A stretch of 64,000 bases of DNA from Ustilaginoidea virens (GCF_000687475.1 NC_057316.1:5394001-5458000), one strand, 5' to 3'; numbered from the stretch's first letter, positions 12,431 through 24,311 are shown. The notes: generated from the letters alone by a model not told the origin. Numbers and translations are program-made.

Positions 12431-13587
12431 GAGGCCGAGGCAACAACGCAGCAGCAGTATTCGCCCCGCAACCCCCCCCGCCTCCCGACGATTTTACCTC
12501 GACAATATAGTTCATCGTTACGGGTCTTCTTGGTGGAACTCCTAGTACAGAATCCATTAGCCGGCAGATCTTCAACTCTGGGATCCTGTTTGACCCGACA
12601 TCCTTGTCGATCGTCGCCTGACCGTTTCCGGAGTCATTCTAACCGGGGGCGCCGATGCACCATCCCAAGGTGGATTACCAACCTACCTCTCAAAGCCGTT
12701 ACGTTACGCATTCAACCAGAAGAAACCATCCAGACTGGAGGCTCCATTTTCTCAGCTCGCCCCCTTCCCCCCTTCCCCCCTCCCCCCTACCCCTACCCCC
12801 CACCCCTTCCAGAGGCCGGAGTCGACGACGGACGAGCTCATTCCACGCTACTGAAATGTAGCAGGCAGGTGTGTTGCTTCTCTGCATGGCCAAAGACCAT
12901 CCTTGAAATTTCCGAAACCTCTTTTTTTTTGTAAAAAGAAAAAAGGAAGAATAAAAAAGAAAGAACCCGTTGGCGCTTATGGTGTCAACTGGTCGACGGC
13001 TTCTCCCAGCCCGTCATAGGATCGCCCTCAACCTCGTGGCCGACTCTGCCGAGTCTAGTGGAACGGCACGACCAGTAGCTGCCCCCGCCAGCGCGACATA
13101 CAAAACTAGGCCTGCCATGGGTACTAGGGCGATTACCAAGGGATCAATGCGCAGCGCAGTACGGAGATGGTTGAAAGCCCTGCGATGGTGCCACTGCGCT
13201 GGTGCCACTGCGCTGGTGCAGCCAAATCTCAGCGTCGCTTCCTGCGCAGGAATTGAGGAAATAGCCCGAACCGCCATAAACGGAACATAACATAACTTCT
13301 GGCCCATGTTTGCATGAGTTTCAAGCAGGACCCTCCCGTTCTCGGTATTACTCTGGATAAATTGGAAAGATGGCCCATGGGTGATGCGGCCCATTCATTG
13401 CAAGCGTGCCGACGACCTATGCCCACGTGCAAATCCCAACGGGGACGTTGGTTTCCTTTTTCCCTGACCGGAAGAGAAAGCATGCTTCTATGCGATTGCA
13501 GTCCATACATGCCACGCCCAAGGTGTTGGTTGTTGACCCCTTCCGCAGCCATGTGTGATGGCGTGCCGTCGCTGGGGACTTGTTCAT

Positions 13588-13634
13588 TACCTAGGTAGGT
13601 AGGTACCTAGGTAGGTAGGTAGGTAGGTAGGTAG
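13588..13634. repeat. TAGG tetranucleotide cluster
   Basis: Units TAGG repeated with CCTAGG palindromes at the left end. It belongs to the dispersed TAGGTA clusters of this window. Confidence 0.88.
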
Positions 13635-14725
13635 AGCATGGTACCTGCCTTATGTACCCGGTAGCTGCGTCATAAGCCGCATCGCGACCTGAAACGAGCC
13701 CCCTCGATTAGGGAATGGAAAGAACGAACGACCTTCTACGGCCACCACGGATCCGGGGGGGCTCCTCACCATCGCACAGGCGCCACGCTCCGATTGGTGG
13801 ATTACGGGGCCGACATAAGCCCTCCATCGTTTGGGGGCCAGATGGCGGCTGGCGCAGGACTGCCAGAGCCAGGCACCGTTTAGTCCTCGACTCCTGGCGT
13901 GGCGGCCACGTCGGATTTATGGTGGTGCAACGCAATTGGCCCAATCCAGCTTGCAGGGATGATGGAGTCGTGGAAGGACCCTGGCGGCGTAACTCTGCAT
14001 GGCTCGACCGTCACAGGCAAGCCAAACCTTAAGTTGGAACAAATTAAATGAAAATGACAATAGTAATAAAACTGGGCTCCGAATGTCTGAGAACTTCTGA
14101 GCTCGCTTCAGAAGCCCAGGCCTGGTGCTTCGTGGCCACTTTTGCTCGTTATCTCGCCCGTTGGAGAGTACACAGTACCTACCTTACATAATACCGGGTG
14201 CCTACGTTCGCTGGATACCTGGTACCTACCTAATATTTATACTGATATTGGACGCTGCATATATGTAACTGTACTTGTCACGGAGGGCCCGTGGCGCATT
14301 CTGCCCTGGCCTTGCGATTCCATCTGCGGCTCCCAAGTTCTAGGAAACTGCCTACCTGCTAAGGTAAGGTACCTGGCTCGGTAGTGCCTAAGGTAGGAGG
14401 TACCTAACACAGGAGGTAGCCAAGGTAGCTCTTGTCGTCATCCCTTCTGCTGCCAGAATCACAACTTGGAAGTCGTGACGGAGGCGATCCATGGCGGTTG
14501 AAGAAAGACGCCCAAGCACCGCCTGCTGTTTCGTTGCCGCCTCTCCCCACCCATCCAACCGTCCTTTACCTGTCGTGTCTTGCTTCCCTATTTTCATTTT
14601 TTTTTTTTTTTTCGTTTTTTTCCCCTTCCACCGGCAGTGGTGGTCATGACAAATCCCAAGCTCCTGCACCCTCACTTGAAATTTTGCTGGCCTAGCTGGG
14701 TTGTGGTTCTCGAGCCGTCACAGGC

Positions 14726-16186
14726 ATGGCCGCTTTCTCGTCGTCCTCTGGCTCATCTTTCACATCATCGTCGCTTGGACGTCCTCCTAGATATAGCCGT
14801 TCCTATGTCAGCCCAGTAGACCCAGCCTGGACGCCAACGTCAGCAGTCTCGACGCTGTCGGCGCCGTCGACCGCGAGTTCAATCGCACCCCAGAATTCCT
14901 TTCGTCCGCTGGATCTGGGGCCACATGGATATCAAGCCACAATGTAAGGGCAATGGCACCTTCCCCCTTCTGTGGGAGTTCTTCATCCGAGGCAGAGTCG
15001 AGAGGATCTAACCATTTCATTTGTTAAATACTCGGAAACAGAGTCCTCTTTCAAGACACTGCAGACGAACGCACAGTATATCTGGGGCCATGGGAAGTAA
15101 TCGGCTCCGAACAACGTCGAGTACTGTGGCATTGCAGCTACCAAAACGAGATGCTCGAGCATTTCCGTACGTCTTCCGGAAGCCATGGTATCCCAGCCGG
15201 ATGTTATGGCAGTCAATCTAATCTAGCCTTCCCGCTAACGCGTATTTTTTTACTTTTTTTTTAGTGCCTGCAGACATCCCCTCAGACCTTCACCCTCACA
15301 CGCTCCACTCCCGTCACCGGCAGTATCACGATCGCTCCGACATGGAACGATATGTCGCATTTACAGAACCTCATCGCGTTCGATACGTCTCTGACGAAGG
15401 ACTGTGCATTCACGATCAGTACATGCAAGTCAGATACGAGTTCACAAGCGTCGATGGATCCACACAATTTCAAGGCGACTTGCGCCGCAAAGACATGATA
15501 GACTTTTACGACGTTGATGTAATATGGACCAATCTGCATGGACGCACAGATGGCTTCGGTAAAGTAAAGGGAGTCGGGGCGATTCAACGCCTCAAGATGT
15601 GGCGTGACCGATATACCACCTCCCACTCCCTCAGCTTCCTGGCCAACAAGACTAGTGGTCTGTATCGGGAGTATGATGTCCATATATTTGACGGCGAGTT
15701 ACGTAGTAGAGATGACAGGGCAAATACATTGCGGCTCAACGTTCGAAGCCGGCCCCAAAGCGCGCCAGGTGAGGCACCTCATACCCGCTTCTCATTTGCC
15801 CGAGGCGTGAGACCACGATTGCGCTCAACTGCGCATTCCCGTCAAAACAGCTCCGACTCCAATCCTTGGACGCCGCCGTCGGTTGACATTCGTTACCTAT
15901 CCATTCAGTTCAGCAGCCGACATGGTGAGTGCTAACTGTCGCGCCAAGTCGCCATCCGGGCATCCGAGTTTGACCGAGACGAGTAGATTATCGGCGCTTC
16001 CTCGAAACCTGGCTCTATGCTCACAGCAGCGACCGAGACTTTCAGAGTGTGCCTTTCCCGCCGAATCACTTTGAGCTGCCGTCCGGGGAAATGATGGCCG
16101 GTCAAGCTGCTGAGCTAGAGTCTCCTGATGAGCAACGCACGTCAGAACCGGTGACTGGGCCAGCGGGGTCGGATGAGAGAGGCTGA
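14726..16186 (+). CDS. Conserved fungal protein of unknown function
   Basis: Four exons: 14726-14943, 15042-15166, 15265-15924 and 15987-16186, giving 400 aa. Donors are GTAAGG, GTACGT and GTGAGT; acceptors are CAG, TAG and TAG. The first 60 residues are Ser/Pro/Thr-rich and probably disordered. The rest is a compact, folded-looking region containing VYLGPWEVIGSEQRRVLWHC, RYVAFTEPHRVRYVSDEG and IDFYDVDVIWTNLHGRTDGF, followed by a linker with Arg and Ser and then DYRRFLETWLYAHSSDRDF. I see no signal peptide, membrane segment or catalytic motif. The core reads like a protein conserved across Hypocreales genomes but with no assigned domain, as far as I can recall. The third exon is supported by an open frame of 220 codons; the exon 2/3 junction is the least certain. 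Confidence 0.72.
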
Positions 16187-16846
16187 AAAGCGCATTCGAT
16201 TTTGACCGACAGGTTTCGAGAAGGCTGGGGGGGGAGGGCAGCCGAAATACGCGCTGATGTACGCTGAATGACGGCAGGATTACACTACTACGGAGCGACA
16301 AGAGGGACCGGCGCCATCGAAACGTGAACGCTTCAGCGGGGTTGGCCTAGCTACAGAGGACCCCATGCGTTTCATTTCGAGATGCAAAACCTCCCAGAAG
16401 TTCTCGAAACCGCCAAAACAAAGAATGCTTCATTCCAGTATGGAGCCTGGCACTTTCTGGGGCACGAGCGGGGAAGAACCTGCTGCTGCCAAGATGTCCC
16501 TGGGTTACCTTTTCTCACAAGGGGGGCTGCACGACGTTGGTGCAGCTGCCGTGGCGTGCCAGCAAGCCAGCAGCGCAGCACGCTAATGGACAGCAGACGC
16601 GCCACCAAACTGTATGCAACAAGTCGCCTCCAACTGGACGGGATGGCATGGCAAGCAAGGCCTGGTCCCATATTCCAGCGCTGGCCCATTCATTCCGTCT
16701 CCCGCTCCGTCGGGCTGGTCGTTCCATTATGCCGCCTCGGTAAGCAAATCTCGACATTGTTCAACTTTCTCACGCCGGACCGGCCGTCCTACCGAAGGCT
16801 GCCAAAACCCCGGGATTCATTGCACCAAACTGCCGAACGTGATGCC
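16187..16846. other. Upstream region of acetate kinase
   Basis: No gene was supported here. A long open frame that runs into acetate kinase from 16382 has no protein-like character and no matching family N-terminus, so this is read as promoter and leader. Confidence 0.6.
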
Positions 16847-18186
16847 ATGGCACAAAACACGAAGAAAATCATTCTTTCCATCAATGCCGGTTCCAGCTCC
16901 GTCAAGGTATCGGTTTACTTGGCAGAAAAGCACCTGCGCCCGCAGCAGATAGCAGAAGCGCAACTCAGCGGATTGACCGCGCCGCCTGCGAAGCTGGAAT
17001 ACTCTCGACACGGCGAGCCAATCGTCAAGGATGAAGAGGTAAGTACGGAGGTCGTGGGACAGGATGAGGCCTTTGCGCTGCTGCTGGATACACTGGTCAA
17101 GGACGGTGAGCTGCGGGAGGTTGGGTCCAAGCACGACTTTTCGGTAGCATGCCACAGGATTGTCCACGGCGGCGACTACACCGAGTCCCGAGTTATCAAC
17201 CGAGATACATATCGCCACCTGGAGGAGCTCGGCGATTTGGCGCCGTTGCATAACGGGGCGGCTCTGGAAATTGTAGAGTCGTGTATGAAGCAGCTCCCAG
17301 GTGCCACCAACGTGGCATGCTTTGATTCTCAGTTTCACGCAACCATTCCGGCCCACATCTCCACGTACCCCATCAACCCAGCCGTGGCGGGGAAAAACCG
17401 GCTGAGAAAGTATGGGTTTCACGGCCTCAGCTACGCATTCATGGCAAGGTCAGTTGCCGAGTTCCTCGACAGGGATCTCAATCAACTCAACATGATCGCG
17501 CTGCACCTAGGCAGCGGAGCCAGCGCGTGCGCGGTCAAAGGAGGCAGAAGCTGGGATACGAGCATGGGCTTGACACCGTTGGAAGGGCTTCCAGGAGCAA
17601 CTCGAAGCGGGAGCGTTGATCCCAGGTAGGTGGCTGGCCCAGAGTGCCCGAGACTTGCTTTGGAAACGGCTGGGCGCCCAACTAAAAGCCGTGGTTGCGC
17701 AGTCTTGTTTTTCACTACGCAAGCGACGTGGGCAAACTCTGGCCAGCATGGACGGAGCATCTTCATATTTCCAGGGCTGAAGAGATGCTAAACAAGCAGA
17801 GCGGATGGAAAGCCCTGACGGGCACGACTGACTTTGGGGCCATTGCCGAGTCGGACGAGCCCACGCACAAGCTGGCGTTTGACCTTTTTGTCGACCGAGT
17901 GTGCGGCTTTGTCGGCAGGTATTACGTGTCTCTGGAAGGCCAGGTCGATGCGCTGGTGTTTGCCGGTGGCATTGGGGAGAAGAGTAGCCGGTTTCGTGAC
18001 GAGGTGGTGCGTCGGACAAACTGCCTCGGGTTTTGGATGGACGGAAGCCGCAACTCGGGCCGTCTAGGTGGAGTTGTGGAGGACATTGGGGCAAAAGATG
18101 GACGGCATCGTGTGTTGGTGTGTCGGACCAACGAGCAACTGGAGATGGCAAGGGAAGCGACGAAAAACGAGGAGATGTGGGCCTAG
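16847..18186 (+). CDS. ackA: Acetate kinase
   Basis: Two exons, 16847-17625 and 17703-18186, giving 420 aa, close to the usual 400-aa length. The enzyme interconverts acetyl phosphate + ADP and acetate + ATP. Family marks: the phosphate-binding LSINAGSSSVKVSVY at the N-terminus, ACHRIVHGG, FDSQFHATIPAH, YGFHGLSYAF, the second signature HLGSGASACAVKGGRSWDT, GATRSGSVDP at the exon junction and VFAGGIGEKSSRFRDE near the end. The ATG at 16847 puts the first signature some ten residues from the N-terminus, as in the family; a longer in-frame extension upstream was rejected. In fungi this enzyme usually pairs with phosphoketolase (Xfp), which is not in this window. The substrate-loop text EGLPGATRSGSVDP departs from the common GTRSGDIDP. 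Confidence 0.95.
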
Positions 18187-18438
18187 ATTGCCAAGACGAG
18201 AGAGTACTCGGTGCTGGCCCGGGGGCAAATGATGTGAAACAAGGGGACCAAGAAAAAAAAGAGGAAAAAAAGAAAAGAAAAGTTGAAGAAAAAGTACCCA
18301 GCTTCAGGGAGATGGATGACGTGTGAACTGGAGGATGGCGTAGTTGTCGTCTGGTTGGATGCCAGCCGCGTCACCTCGACACACGGGCCAGAAGGGCCAG
18401 CCCGGCTAGACGTCGGGGGCACGCGGGTTGCTCAGCAC

Positions 18439-18515
18439 GCGGTAAGCGGTAAGCGGTAAGCGGTAAGCGGTAAGCGGTAAGCGGTAAGCGGTAGGCGGTA
18501 GGCGGTAGGCAGTAA
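18439..18515. repeat. 7-nt tandem array, unit GCGGTAA, 11 copies
   Basis: Eleven units of exactly seven bases; seven GCGGTAA, then three GCGGTAG and a GCAGTAA. Because 21 is a multiple of seven, the minus strand reads as a repeated LTAYRLP peptide, which is a by-product of the array and not evidence of a gene. Confidence 0.95.
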
Positions 18516-18520
18516 GCCGC

Positions 18521-18534
18521 ACGGAGTACTCCGT
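18521..18534. repeat. Perfect 14-bp palindrome ACGGAGTACTCCGT
   Basis: Two inverted copies of the dispersed TACGGAGTA-type element overlap to give an exact inverted repeat, six bases after the GCGGTAA array. Confidence 0.9.
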
Positions 18535-18775
18535 AGGGGACTTGGGTGCGTCGCAAGGCGGTGACGTACGCACCTGTGCAACTCGGGGCAGTCTGCAAGA
18601 CGAGCAGGACGAGCAGGCCGAGCAGGCCGCGTAATAATGGATTGTGGGGGTTGGGTCGCATCGTCATTGTCATCGGCTAGGCCCATCGGCGCGTCGGCTA
18701 TGGCGTTTTGACTTTGTTTAACCTTGACGCTATTCTTGCGCTAGGCCGGGCTGTTCAGATTGTCCCGACGTGACG

Positions 18776-18834
18776 TGGCTTGGGGCTTGGGGCTTGGGGC
18801 TTGGGGCTTGGCTTGGGGCTTGGCTTGGGGCTTC
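18776..18834. repeat. 7-nt tandem array, unit CTTGGGG
   Basis: Seven-base units CTTGGGG, with two shortened CTTGG units near the right end. Four or more G4 runs at regular spacing make this strand a G-quadruplex candidate. Confidence 0.9.
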
Positions 18835-19590
18835 CGGCAAAGCCAAGAACGCACGCAGCCCACCAGACTGGATTGCCGGCACCTGCCTGCCAGTGGTCGG
18901 TTGGGCAGTGGTCGGTGGTCGGTGGTCGGTGGGCAGGGGGCAGGGGGCGGACCCAGGGGGGGGGAGAGAGAGCCGGTCGCGGGGGCCGGAGCGGCGTGGT
19001 CGGGTAAACTAGGTAGGTACATAGTTTTAGGCTTTGGACCCCTGGCTGCTGCTGCTCGTGCTGGCTGGCCTGGGGCCCAGCGTTGGTTGCCCGTTTGCTT
19101 TGCTGAAGCCAGGCTGGTTCGCATTGCCTCAAATCAAAATCGCACCGCCTGCATCAGTGCATCTCATGCGAAGGAGAAGACGAGAGAAGGAAAATGAACA
19201 AATAAACAAATAAACAAATAAAGTAAAAAAAGGTTGCTTCCTGGCCGCCCGTCCCCCTTCCTTCCCCCCCTTCCCTTCTTTCTTTTTTTTTTTGCTTTCC
19301 CCTTTGCGCCTGCTCGGCTACACACGTAAGCGTCCATCCTGCTGTGCAGTGCGTGCATGAATTTCGCCGCTCTCAACAAGCAACCCCCCCCCCCTGTCAA
19401 GTGGCAAGAGCCACCACGGCTGTGCTCCAACCTTCCTCGTCCGCCTCGACCAGTAGACGCCTGCACCATATTGAGTCCCTCACGCCTGCCAGAGCCCGTG
19501 GGCAAAGCACATGAGCAGTCCGGATCGACCCAACGGAGCCCAAGGAAAGAAAGCAAGCAAGGTCTTGCGTGGTATTGACCCCTTTGCGCG

Positions 19591-19692
19591 CACACACACA
19601 CACATACACACACACATACACACACACATACACACACACATACACACACACATACACACACACACACACACAGGCACACACACACACATACA
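19591..19692. repeat. CA repeat with a 10-nt higher unit (CACACACATA)
   Basis: A CA microsatellite in which TA interrupts about every ten bases, producing a regular 10-nt period across about 100 bases. Confidence 0.93.
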
Positions 19693-20108
19693 TATATCTA
19701 TGTACGTTACGCCCACGGAACTGACGACGAGCTGCCCCCGTGGGCAATTTTGCACCTTGGATTTCGGACGGCAGACCGTGGTCCTCGAGCCTAGGCGCCG
19801 GAATCAACTTTGGATGAACTTGCCCACCACCCCCTGACTCCTTTCCTTTTTTTTTTTTTTTTTTGTTTTTTTCTTCTCTCTTTTTTTTTTTTGGCTCCTT
19901 GCCACCAGCCTGACGTGCCGGAAACGGGTTTGGCAGAGAGCCAAGCAGAGCAACCAGCCAACCAAGCAGGCAGAGACACGGAAGCTCGCGCCCTCGCTTT
20001 CACGCTCTCGCCGAGATCGCGCCCTCCACCGAGAGACACCGGGCACCTGGCGCAACAGGGACAAGGCTCGTCCCCGTCGTCTCGCCGCACAGCGACAGCC
20101 TGTCCGCC

Positions 20109-20681
20109 ATGTACCCGCCGGCTCTGCTCTTCATTCTGGCGGTGGCACTCGGGGCCCCGACCGCCGAGGCGACACAGCCCCTTGCACTCGTCTATCGGGG
20201 CCCCTCGTCGTGTAAAGGCTGTTCCGAAGCCGCGGCTACCCTTCTTCAGTCCTCGCCGCAAAATTTCAGCGTCACCTTCGTGGGGCCGAATGAGGGTACC
20301 GGCATTAGCGCCGATGTCTTGAGCAAAGCGGCTGCTTATGTGCAGCCAGGTGGTCCAGGTACGTTCTGTTGACAGCCCGTTTGCCGTCGAGACCGGGGGA
20401 CCTTCCTCAACCCTCCTCCCGCTTTCCGAGATATATCACCAGACGGTGTGGAGCGGGGAGTGTGCATTGATGCTGTTGGAGACGAAGAGAAGAAGAGAAG
20501 AAGGGAAAGAGAGACCCCGTTGGTGGTTCTACCGGCGGCGACAGAGTCTCTGGAACAAAAGAGATTTCCTCATAGCTCCCCCCCCCCTTTTTTTTTTTTG
20601 TTTTTTTTTTTTTTCCCCAGACACCGTCTTGAAGAATGGTTTCTCCGAGACGACGGATCTGAGCACGAAACAGCAAGAAAG

Positions 20682-20718
<37 letters not shown>

Positions 20719-21653
20719 CATATATATGTTTAGCCTGCTTCCAAAACGCACCCCAACTACACGCCATCACCATCACCATCACCGTCGCCAACGCCATCGC
20801 CGGCACCACCTGCTCGACAGAGAGAACCGTGCTAATCTCCACGGCGCATTGCAGACTTGACTGCTGCGTACAACGAGCTGCAGGACCACGCACCCGAGAT
20901 TCGCGACTTTGTCAACAACGGCGGCCGCTACCTGGGCTTTTGCCTCGGCGCCTTCCTTGCCGGCAACTCGCCCGGGTTCGACCTGCTCCCGTCGGGCGCC
21001 AGCACAGACGCAGAGAGGAAAATGGACAACTCGCAAGTGACGGGCACCGAAGACACCATCATCCAGGTCGATTGGACCTTTCGCACAAAGGTCTCCGCCT
21101 TCAGCCGCGGCGAGACGGCCAAGGCCCAGTGGATCTACTTCCAGGACGGCGCCGTCATCAACGGCCTCCCGGACGACGGCAACCACACGATCCTGGGGCG
21201 GTACTCGCAAAACGGCAACGTGGCCGCCTCGCTGACGCCCTACGGCAAAGGATGGGTGGCCGTGACGGGGCCCCATCCCGAAGCCCCCAAGGATTGGTGT
21301 AAGTTTGCAGAGTCTTGCGCCCAATGCCCATGCCACTGCCAATGGCCACCCTACGTTGCACCCCGTCTGACGCAGTCTTTGGCCCCATGTCTCGCCTTTC
21401 CTTTTCCTTGTCCGCAGACAAAGCCTACCGTATCGAAAACCCAGACGGTATGAAGTTCGACATTGGCTACGACTTTGTCAACGCCGCCATGGAAGCTGGC
21501 CCGGTGCCCACCGGCACCTCCGGCACGGGAACAGCTCCCCGGCCAACGACGTCCGAGGAAAGCGCGTGGAACTCGCTGGGTCGCGGGCGAGGCAGGATAA
21601 CTCTGCAGAACCCAATAGGGTGGCTTGTCAGGGGGTTGACGAGGTTCAGGTAG
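20109..21653 (+). CDS. Secreted BPL_N (biotin-protein ligase N-terminal type) protein
   Basis: Three exons: 20109-20358, 20855-21298 and 21418-21653, giving 309 aa. A signal peptide (MYPPALLFILAVALGAPTAEA) is followed by a domain of the BPL_N type (PF09825), a class I glutamine-amidotransferase-like fold. The nucleophile-elbow motif GGRYLGFCLGAFLAG places Cys113 where a catalytic Cys would sit. ALVYRGPSSCKGCSE near the mature N-terminus and YGKGWVAVTGPHPEAPKDW fit the family. No biotin-ligase catalytic domain follows, so it is not a biotin ligase; the function of these secreted proteins is not known to me. Intron 1 is about 496 nt, long for this gene set, and contains CT/T-runs and a (TA)16 repeat; the true structure might include an extra small exon. 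The C-terminus is Arg-rich after a Thr/Ser linker. Confidence 0.85.
20685..20716. repeat. (AT)16 microsatellite inside intron 1 of the BPL_N gene
   Basis: A perfect AT run of 32 bases, about 60 bases downstream of two T-runs in the same intron. Confidence 0.9.
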
Positions 21654-23394
21654 ACGCTGGCTGCCCCGTTGCCGTGGCCGTGGCCGTTGTCGTTGTCGGT
21701 GGGTGCTCCGCAACTTGAGCCGTCTCGTCTCTTTGCATCGTCGTCGGTTGGGCGCTCAGCCCTGTTTTTTGTGTGTATTTCATTTCCCTCGTCCCGGCTT
21801 GTTTCTTCGCAATGGGGGGGTTTTGCTTTCCCCGCTCGGCGGTCCGTCCGCAACAGCATTGTTTCGCAAAGGAAAAAAGTTCAAATAAAAGAAGGGGGGC
21901 GCAGTGAATGACACGATATGGCCAGTCGAAACAATATATATATCTACATACATGCCTGCATGCATGCATGCAAGCAAGCTGAACTTTCTTGCACACCGCG
22001 GTGACACGCAAAGGGAACCGTCTCGGCCTGTGAATCTGCCGCCACACGTTTGACGACGTCGGCCAGTTCGGCCTGCGCGTCCGCAGGGTGCGACGGCTTC
22101 GATTCAGCCTAGCATCTTCATCTTGGTAGAACACGCGAGCGCCGGCAGTACGCTTCGTATACGAGCAGGCAAGGGACGGGGATGCAAGGGATTGCAAAAC
22201 ACGGGATGCAGAGGCAGCCAGGCAGCTTGGAGGGGCGTTTAAGGAAGGAAGAAAAGAAGAAAGTAAAGAAAAAGAAAAAAGAAAAGAAGAGAAAAGAGAG
22301 CTACATGGTATCATTTCATTTCCCGCACTACCTAGCCCAAAACATCGGCCCCGTCTCTTCCCCAGAGCCGGCCTGTTCCAAGATGGTCCTGTCCTGTCCT
22401 GTCCTGTCCTGTCCAGCTCGCAAGCTGCATGCATCATGATCCCCGACCCTTGCGACCTTTTGGCGCTGTGTGTACCCATTGCCCTGGAAGCTGACCAAAA
22501 CCCTTGGGACTTCTCTTGTGCCGGAATCCTGAACCCCCCCCCACCCCCTTTCATGTCCTTGTAAGCCGTCTCGTCTGGTGGACGACGCGCTCGTGCAAGC
22601 ATTTTTTGTTTCTTCAAGCACCTTGCCTGGGATAAATCGCCGGAAAACGTTGACAGAGAGCCACACCCCGTCCAACCCTTGTCCTCTGTCAAAAAACAAA
22701 AGAGAAAATAAGGGGAGAAGAAAAAGAAGAAGAATATTAATCGTCAATGGTTGGAAAGATGAGGCCCGCTTTATAAATCGTGTACAAGGCCACCTGTATA
22801 TGTAGTTTAGCCCTCCCGCCCCGGAAACCCAAATGTGCGTTCGTCACGCCGATATGCCGTTAACATAAAGAGCCAATGGATAAAACGACAACATGTACAA
22901 GAGGAATAACATGGAAAGTGGCCCTCCAAATATATGTGGCCTAGAACAGCATAAACAGGAAGCCTCGCGCATTCACATGTTGCCCGACAAGCAACCGTCG
23001 AAGAAGTCAAGACCGGACACCATGTAGCAACATGGCCCGAGCGGCTATACCAGTGTGATGTCTCCTCGCCGACGAAACCGAAGGAAACTATGAGCTGCAC
23101 CATCAGCTCGAAGGGGGGGTTGCCGTGGTGCCAAAGACATCTGGTCCCGGGAAACGTGGTGTGCCTGAGCGAGTTTCATAAACCGGTAATAGGAATTAAC
23201 GGTACATGCCGGGTTCCCCTTTTTGGGAGAATTTCCTGGTCCTCTCTTTCTTTCTTTTTTTTTTAAATTTTTGTGTATTTTGTTGGGGTGCACAGAGGGG
23301 GGCTTTAGCTTTCCCAGAGCCGAAGTTTTGACTTTGCGAGCAGACGTGTAGTGTACATTCTGTGACCACTGCGCTGCCGAGGCTCTTGCTCTTC
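21654..23394. other. Convergent intergenic region between BPL_N and C2H2 genes
   Basis: This holds the 3' flanks of the two genes. It contains a CATG/CATA-rich stretch at 21935-21980, a (TCCTG)5 array at about 22386-22413 and several purine tracts. A 348-codon open frame on the minus strand (21646-22692) has no domain-like segment and runs over these repeats, so it was not called. Confidence 0.6.
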
Positions 23395-24217
23395 TCAAGT
23401 CCTTGCACTGCCCTCTTGACAAGCGACTGCCATGGCAAGGGCATCTAGTCCGCTGTTTGCGGTCGGACGGTTCAGGATGGGGAGAATCTGCGTGCGCGTT
23501 TCCCACGTGCTGGTAGCTGGCGAGGTTAGAGGCCTTGTCGAGGAGGCGTACAAGTCAGATTCACATTGCATCGCCTCTTGACTGCTGACAGTACCCGTGG
23601 CAGTGGCGGATGTTGATGACCGGCCGCGACCATGGCAAGAGCTGCGGCGAGCTTCAGCAAGAGCAGCCTTTTGAGCCCGTTGGGTAGCAGAGGAGCGGCT
23701 CTTGTCCTTGTAGTGAGTCTCCAGGTGCTGCTTCATGTTGTCGGCCCGAGTAAACTTCTTCTGGCAACCCAGGTACGTGCACTGGACGGCCTTCTCGGCT
23801 GTGTGGATCTTGGAATGTCGCGAGGCGTGGCCCGAAGTGGTAAACGTCTTCTCGCAGCCATGGGTGTCTCTGTAGCGGCATGGATATCGTTTGCCAGGAC
23901 GCTCTGAAGCTGCAGCAGAAGTTGCGGGAGTGATGTCGTCGTCATACGAGGTTGATCGACTACTGTCTACATAGGCCGGGCGCTTTGGGGGTAGCTCGCT
24001 CCCGTACATAACCCCACGCGGGTAGGCGTAGTCGACGGAGGGAGTCAATGGCGAAACGGGGTCATTGCTCAACTGAGAGTCGTAGGAATCGGAGCGCAGT
24101 AGTTCTGGCGTGATGGGAGGAGAAGAGCTGCTACGCGTACTGGCGTATGAGCGAGACAGGGTGTGGCCAGCAGATACTTGAAAGTGAAGAGACTGCTGCT
24201 GCTGCTGCTGCTGCTTC

Positions 24218-24311
<94 letters not shown>

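Larger units (their letters stand above)
11026..14725. other. Intergenic region with TAGG-type clusters
   Basis: No gene recognised in 3.7 kb between two divergently transcribed genes. It contains a dense TAGGTA/GGTACC cluster at 11519-11695, about 0.5 kb upstream of the transporter, a (GA)23 repeat at 12381-12426, a second TAGG cluster at 13588-13634 and a third at about 14170-14425, about 0.3 kb upstream of the next gene. A 14-nt direct repeat occurs at about 13190-13217. The open frames present are short and compositionally odd. Confidence 0.6.
18187..20108. other. Repeat-rich intergenic region
   Basis: No gene recognised. It contains two 7-nt arrays (18439-18515 and 18776-18834), a G-rich GGTCGGT/GGGCAGG block at about 18895-18965, a CA-rich array at 19591-19692, a perfect 14-bp palindrome at 18521-18534, and T-runs at about 19848-19890 before the next gene. 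The last 200 bases are probably promoter and leader of the BPL_N gene. Confidence 0.65.

Noticed and set aside
16382..16846. Extension of acetate kinase upstream to 16382
   Set aside because: The extra 155 codons are not protein-like, and the family N-terminus begins near the ATG at 16847.
18432..18686. Repeated LTAYRLP peptide frame on the minus strand
   Set aside because: A 7-nt array read in any frame yields a 7-residue peptide repeat; this is a property of the GCGGTAA array, not of a gene.
19164..19685. VCVCVC-repeat frame on the minus strand
   Set aside because: It is a translation of the CA microsatellite.
21646..22692. A 348-codon open frame on the minus strand between the BPL_N and C2H2 genes
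   Set aside because: It runs over purine tracts and a TCCTG repeat, has no recognisable domain, and overlaps the 3' end of the BPL_N gene by its own stop region.
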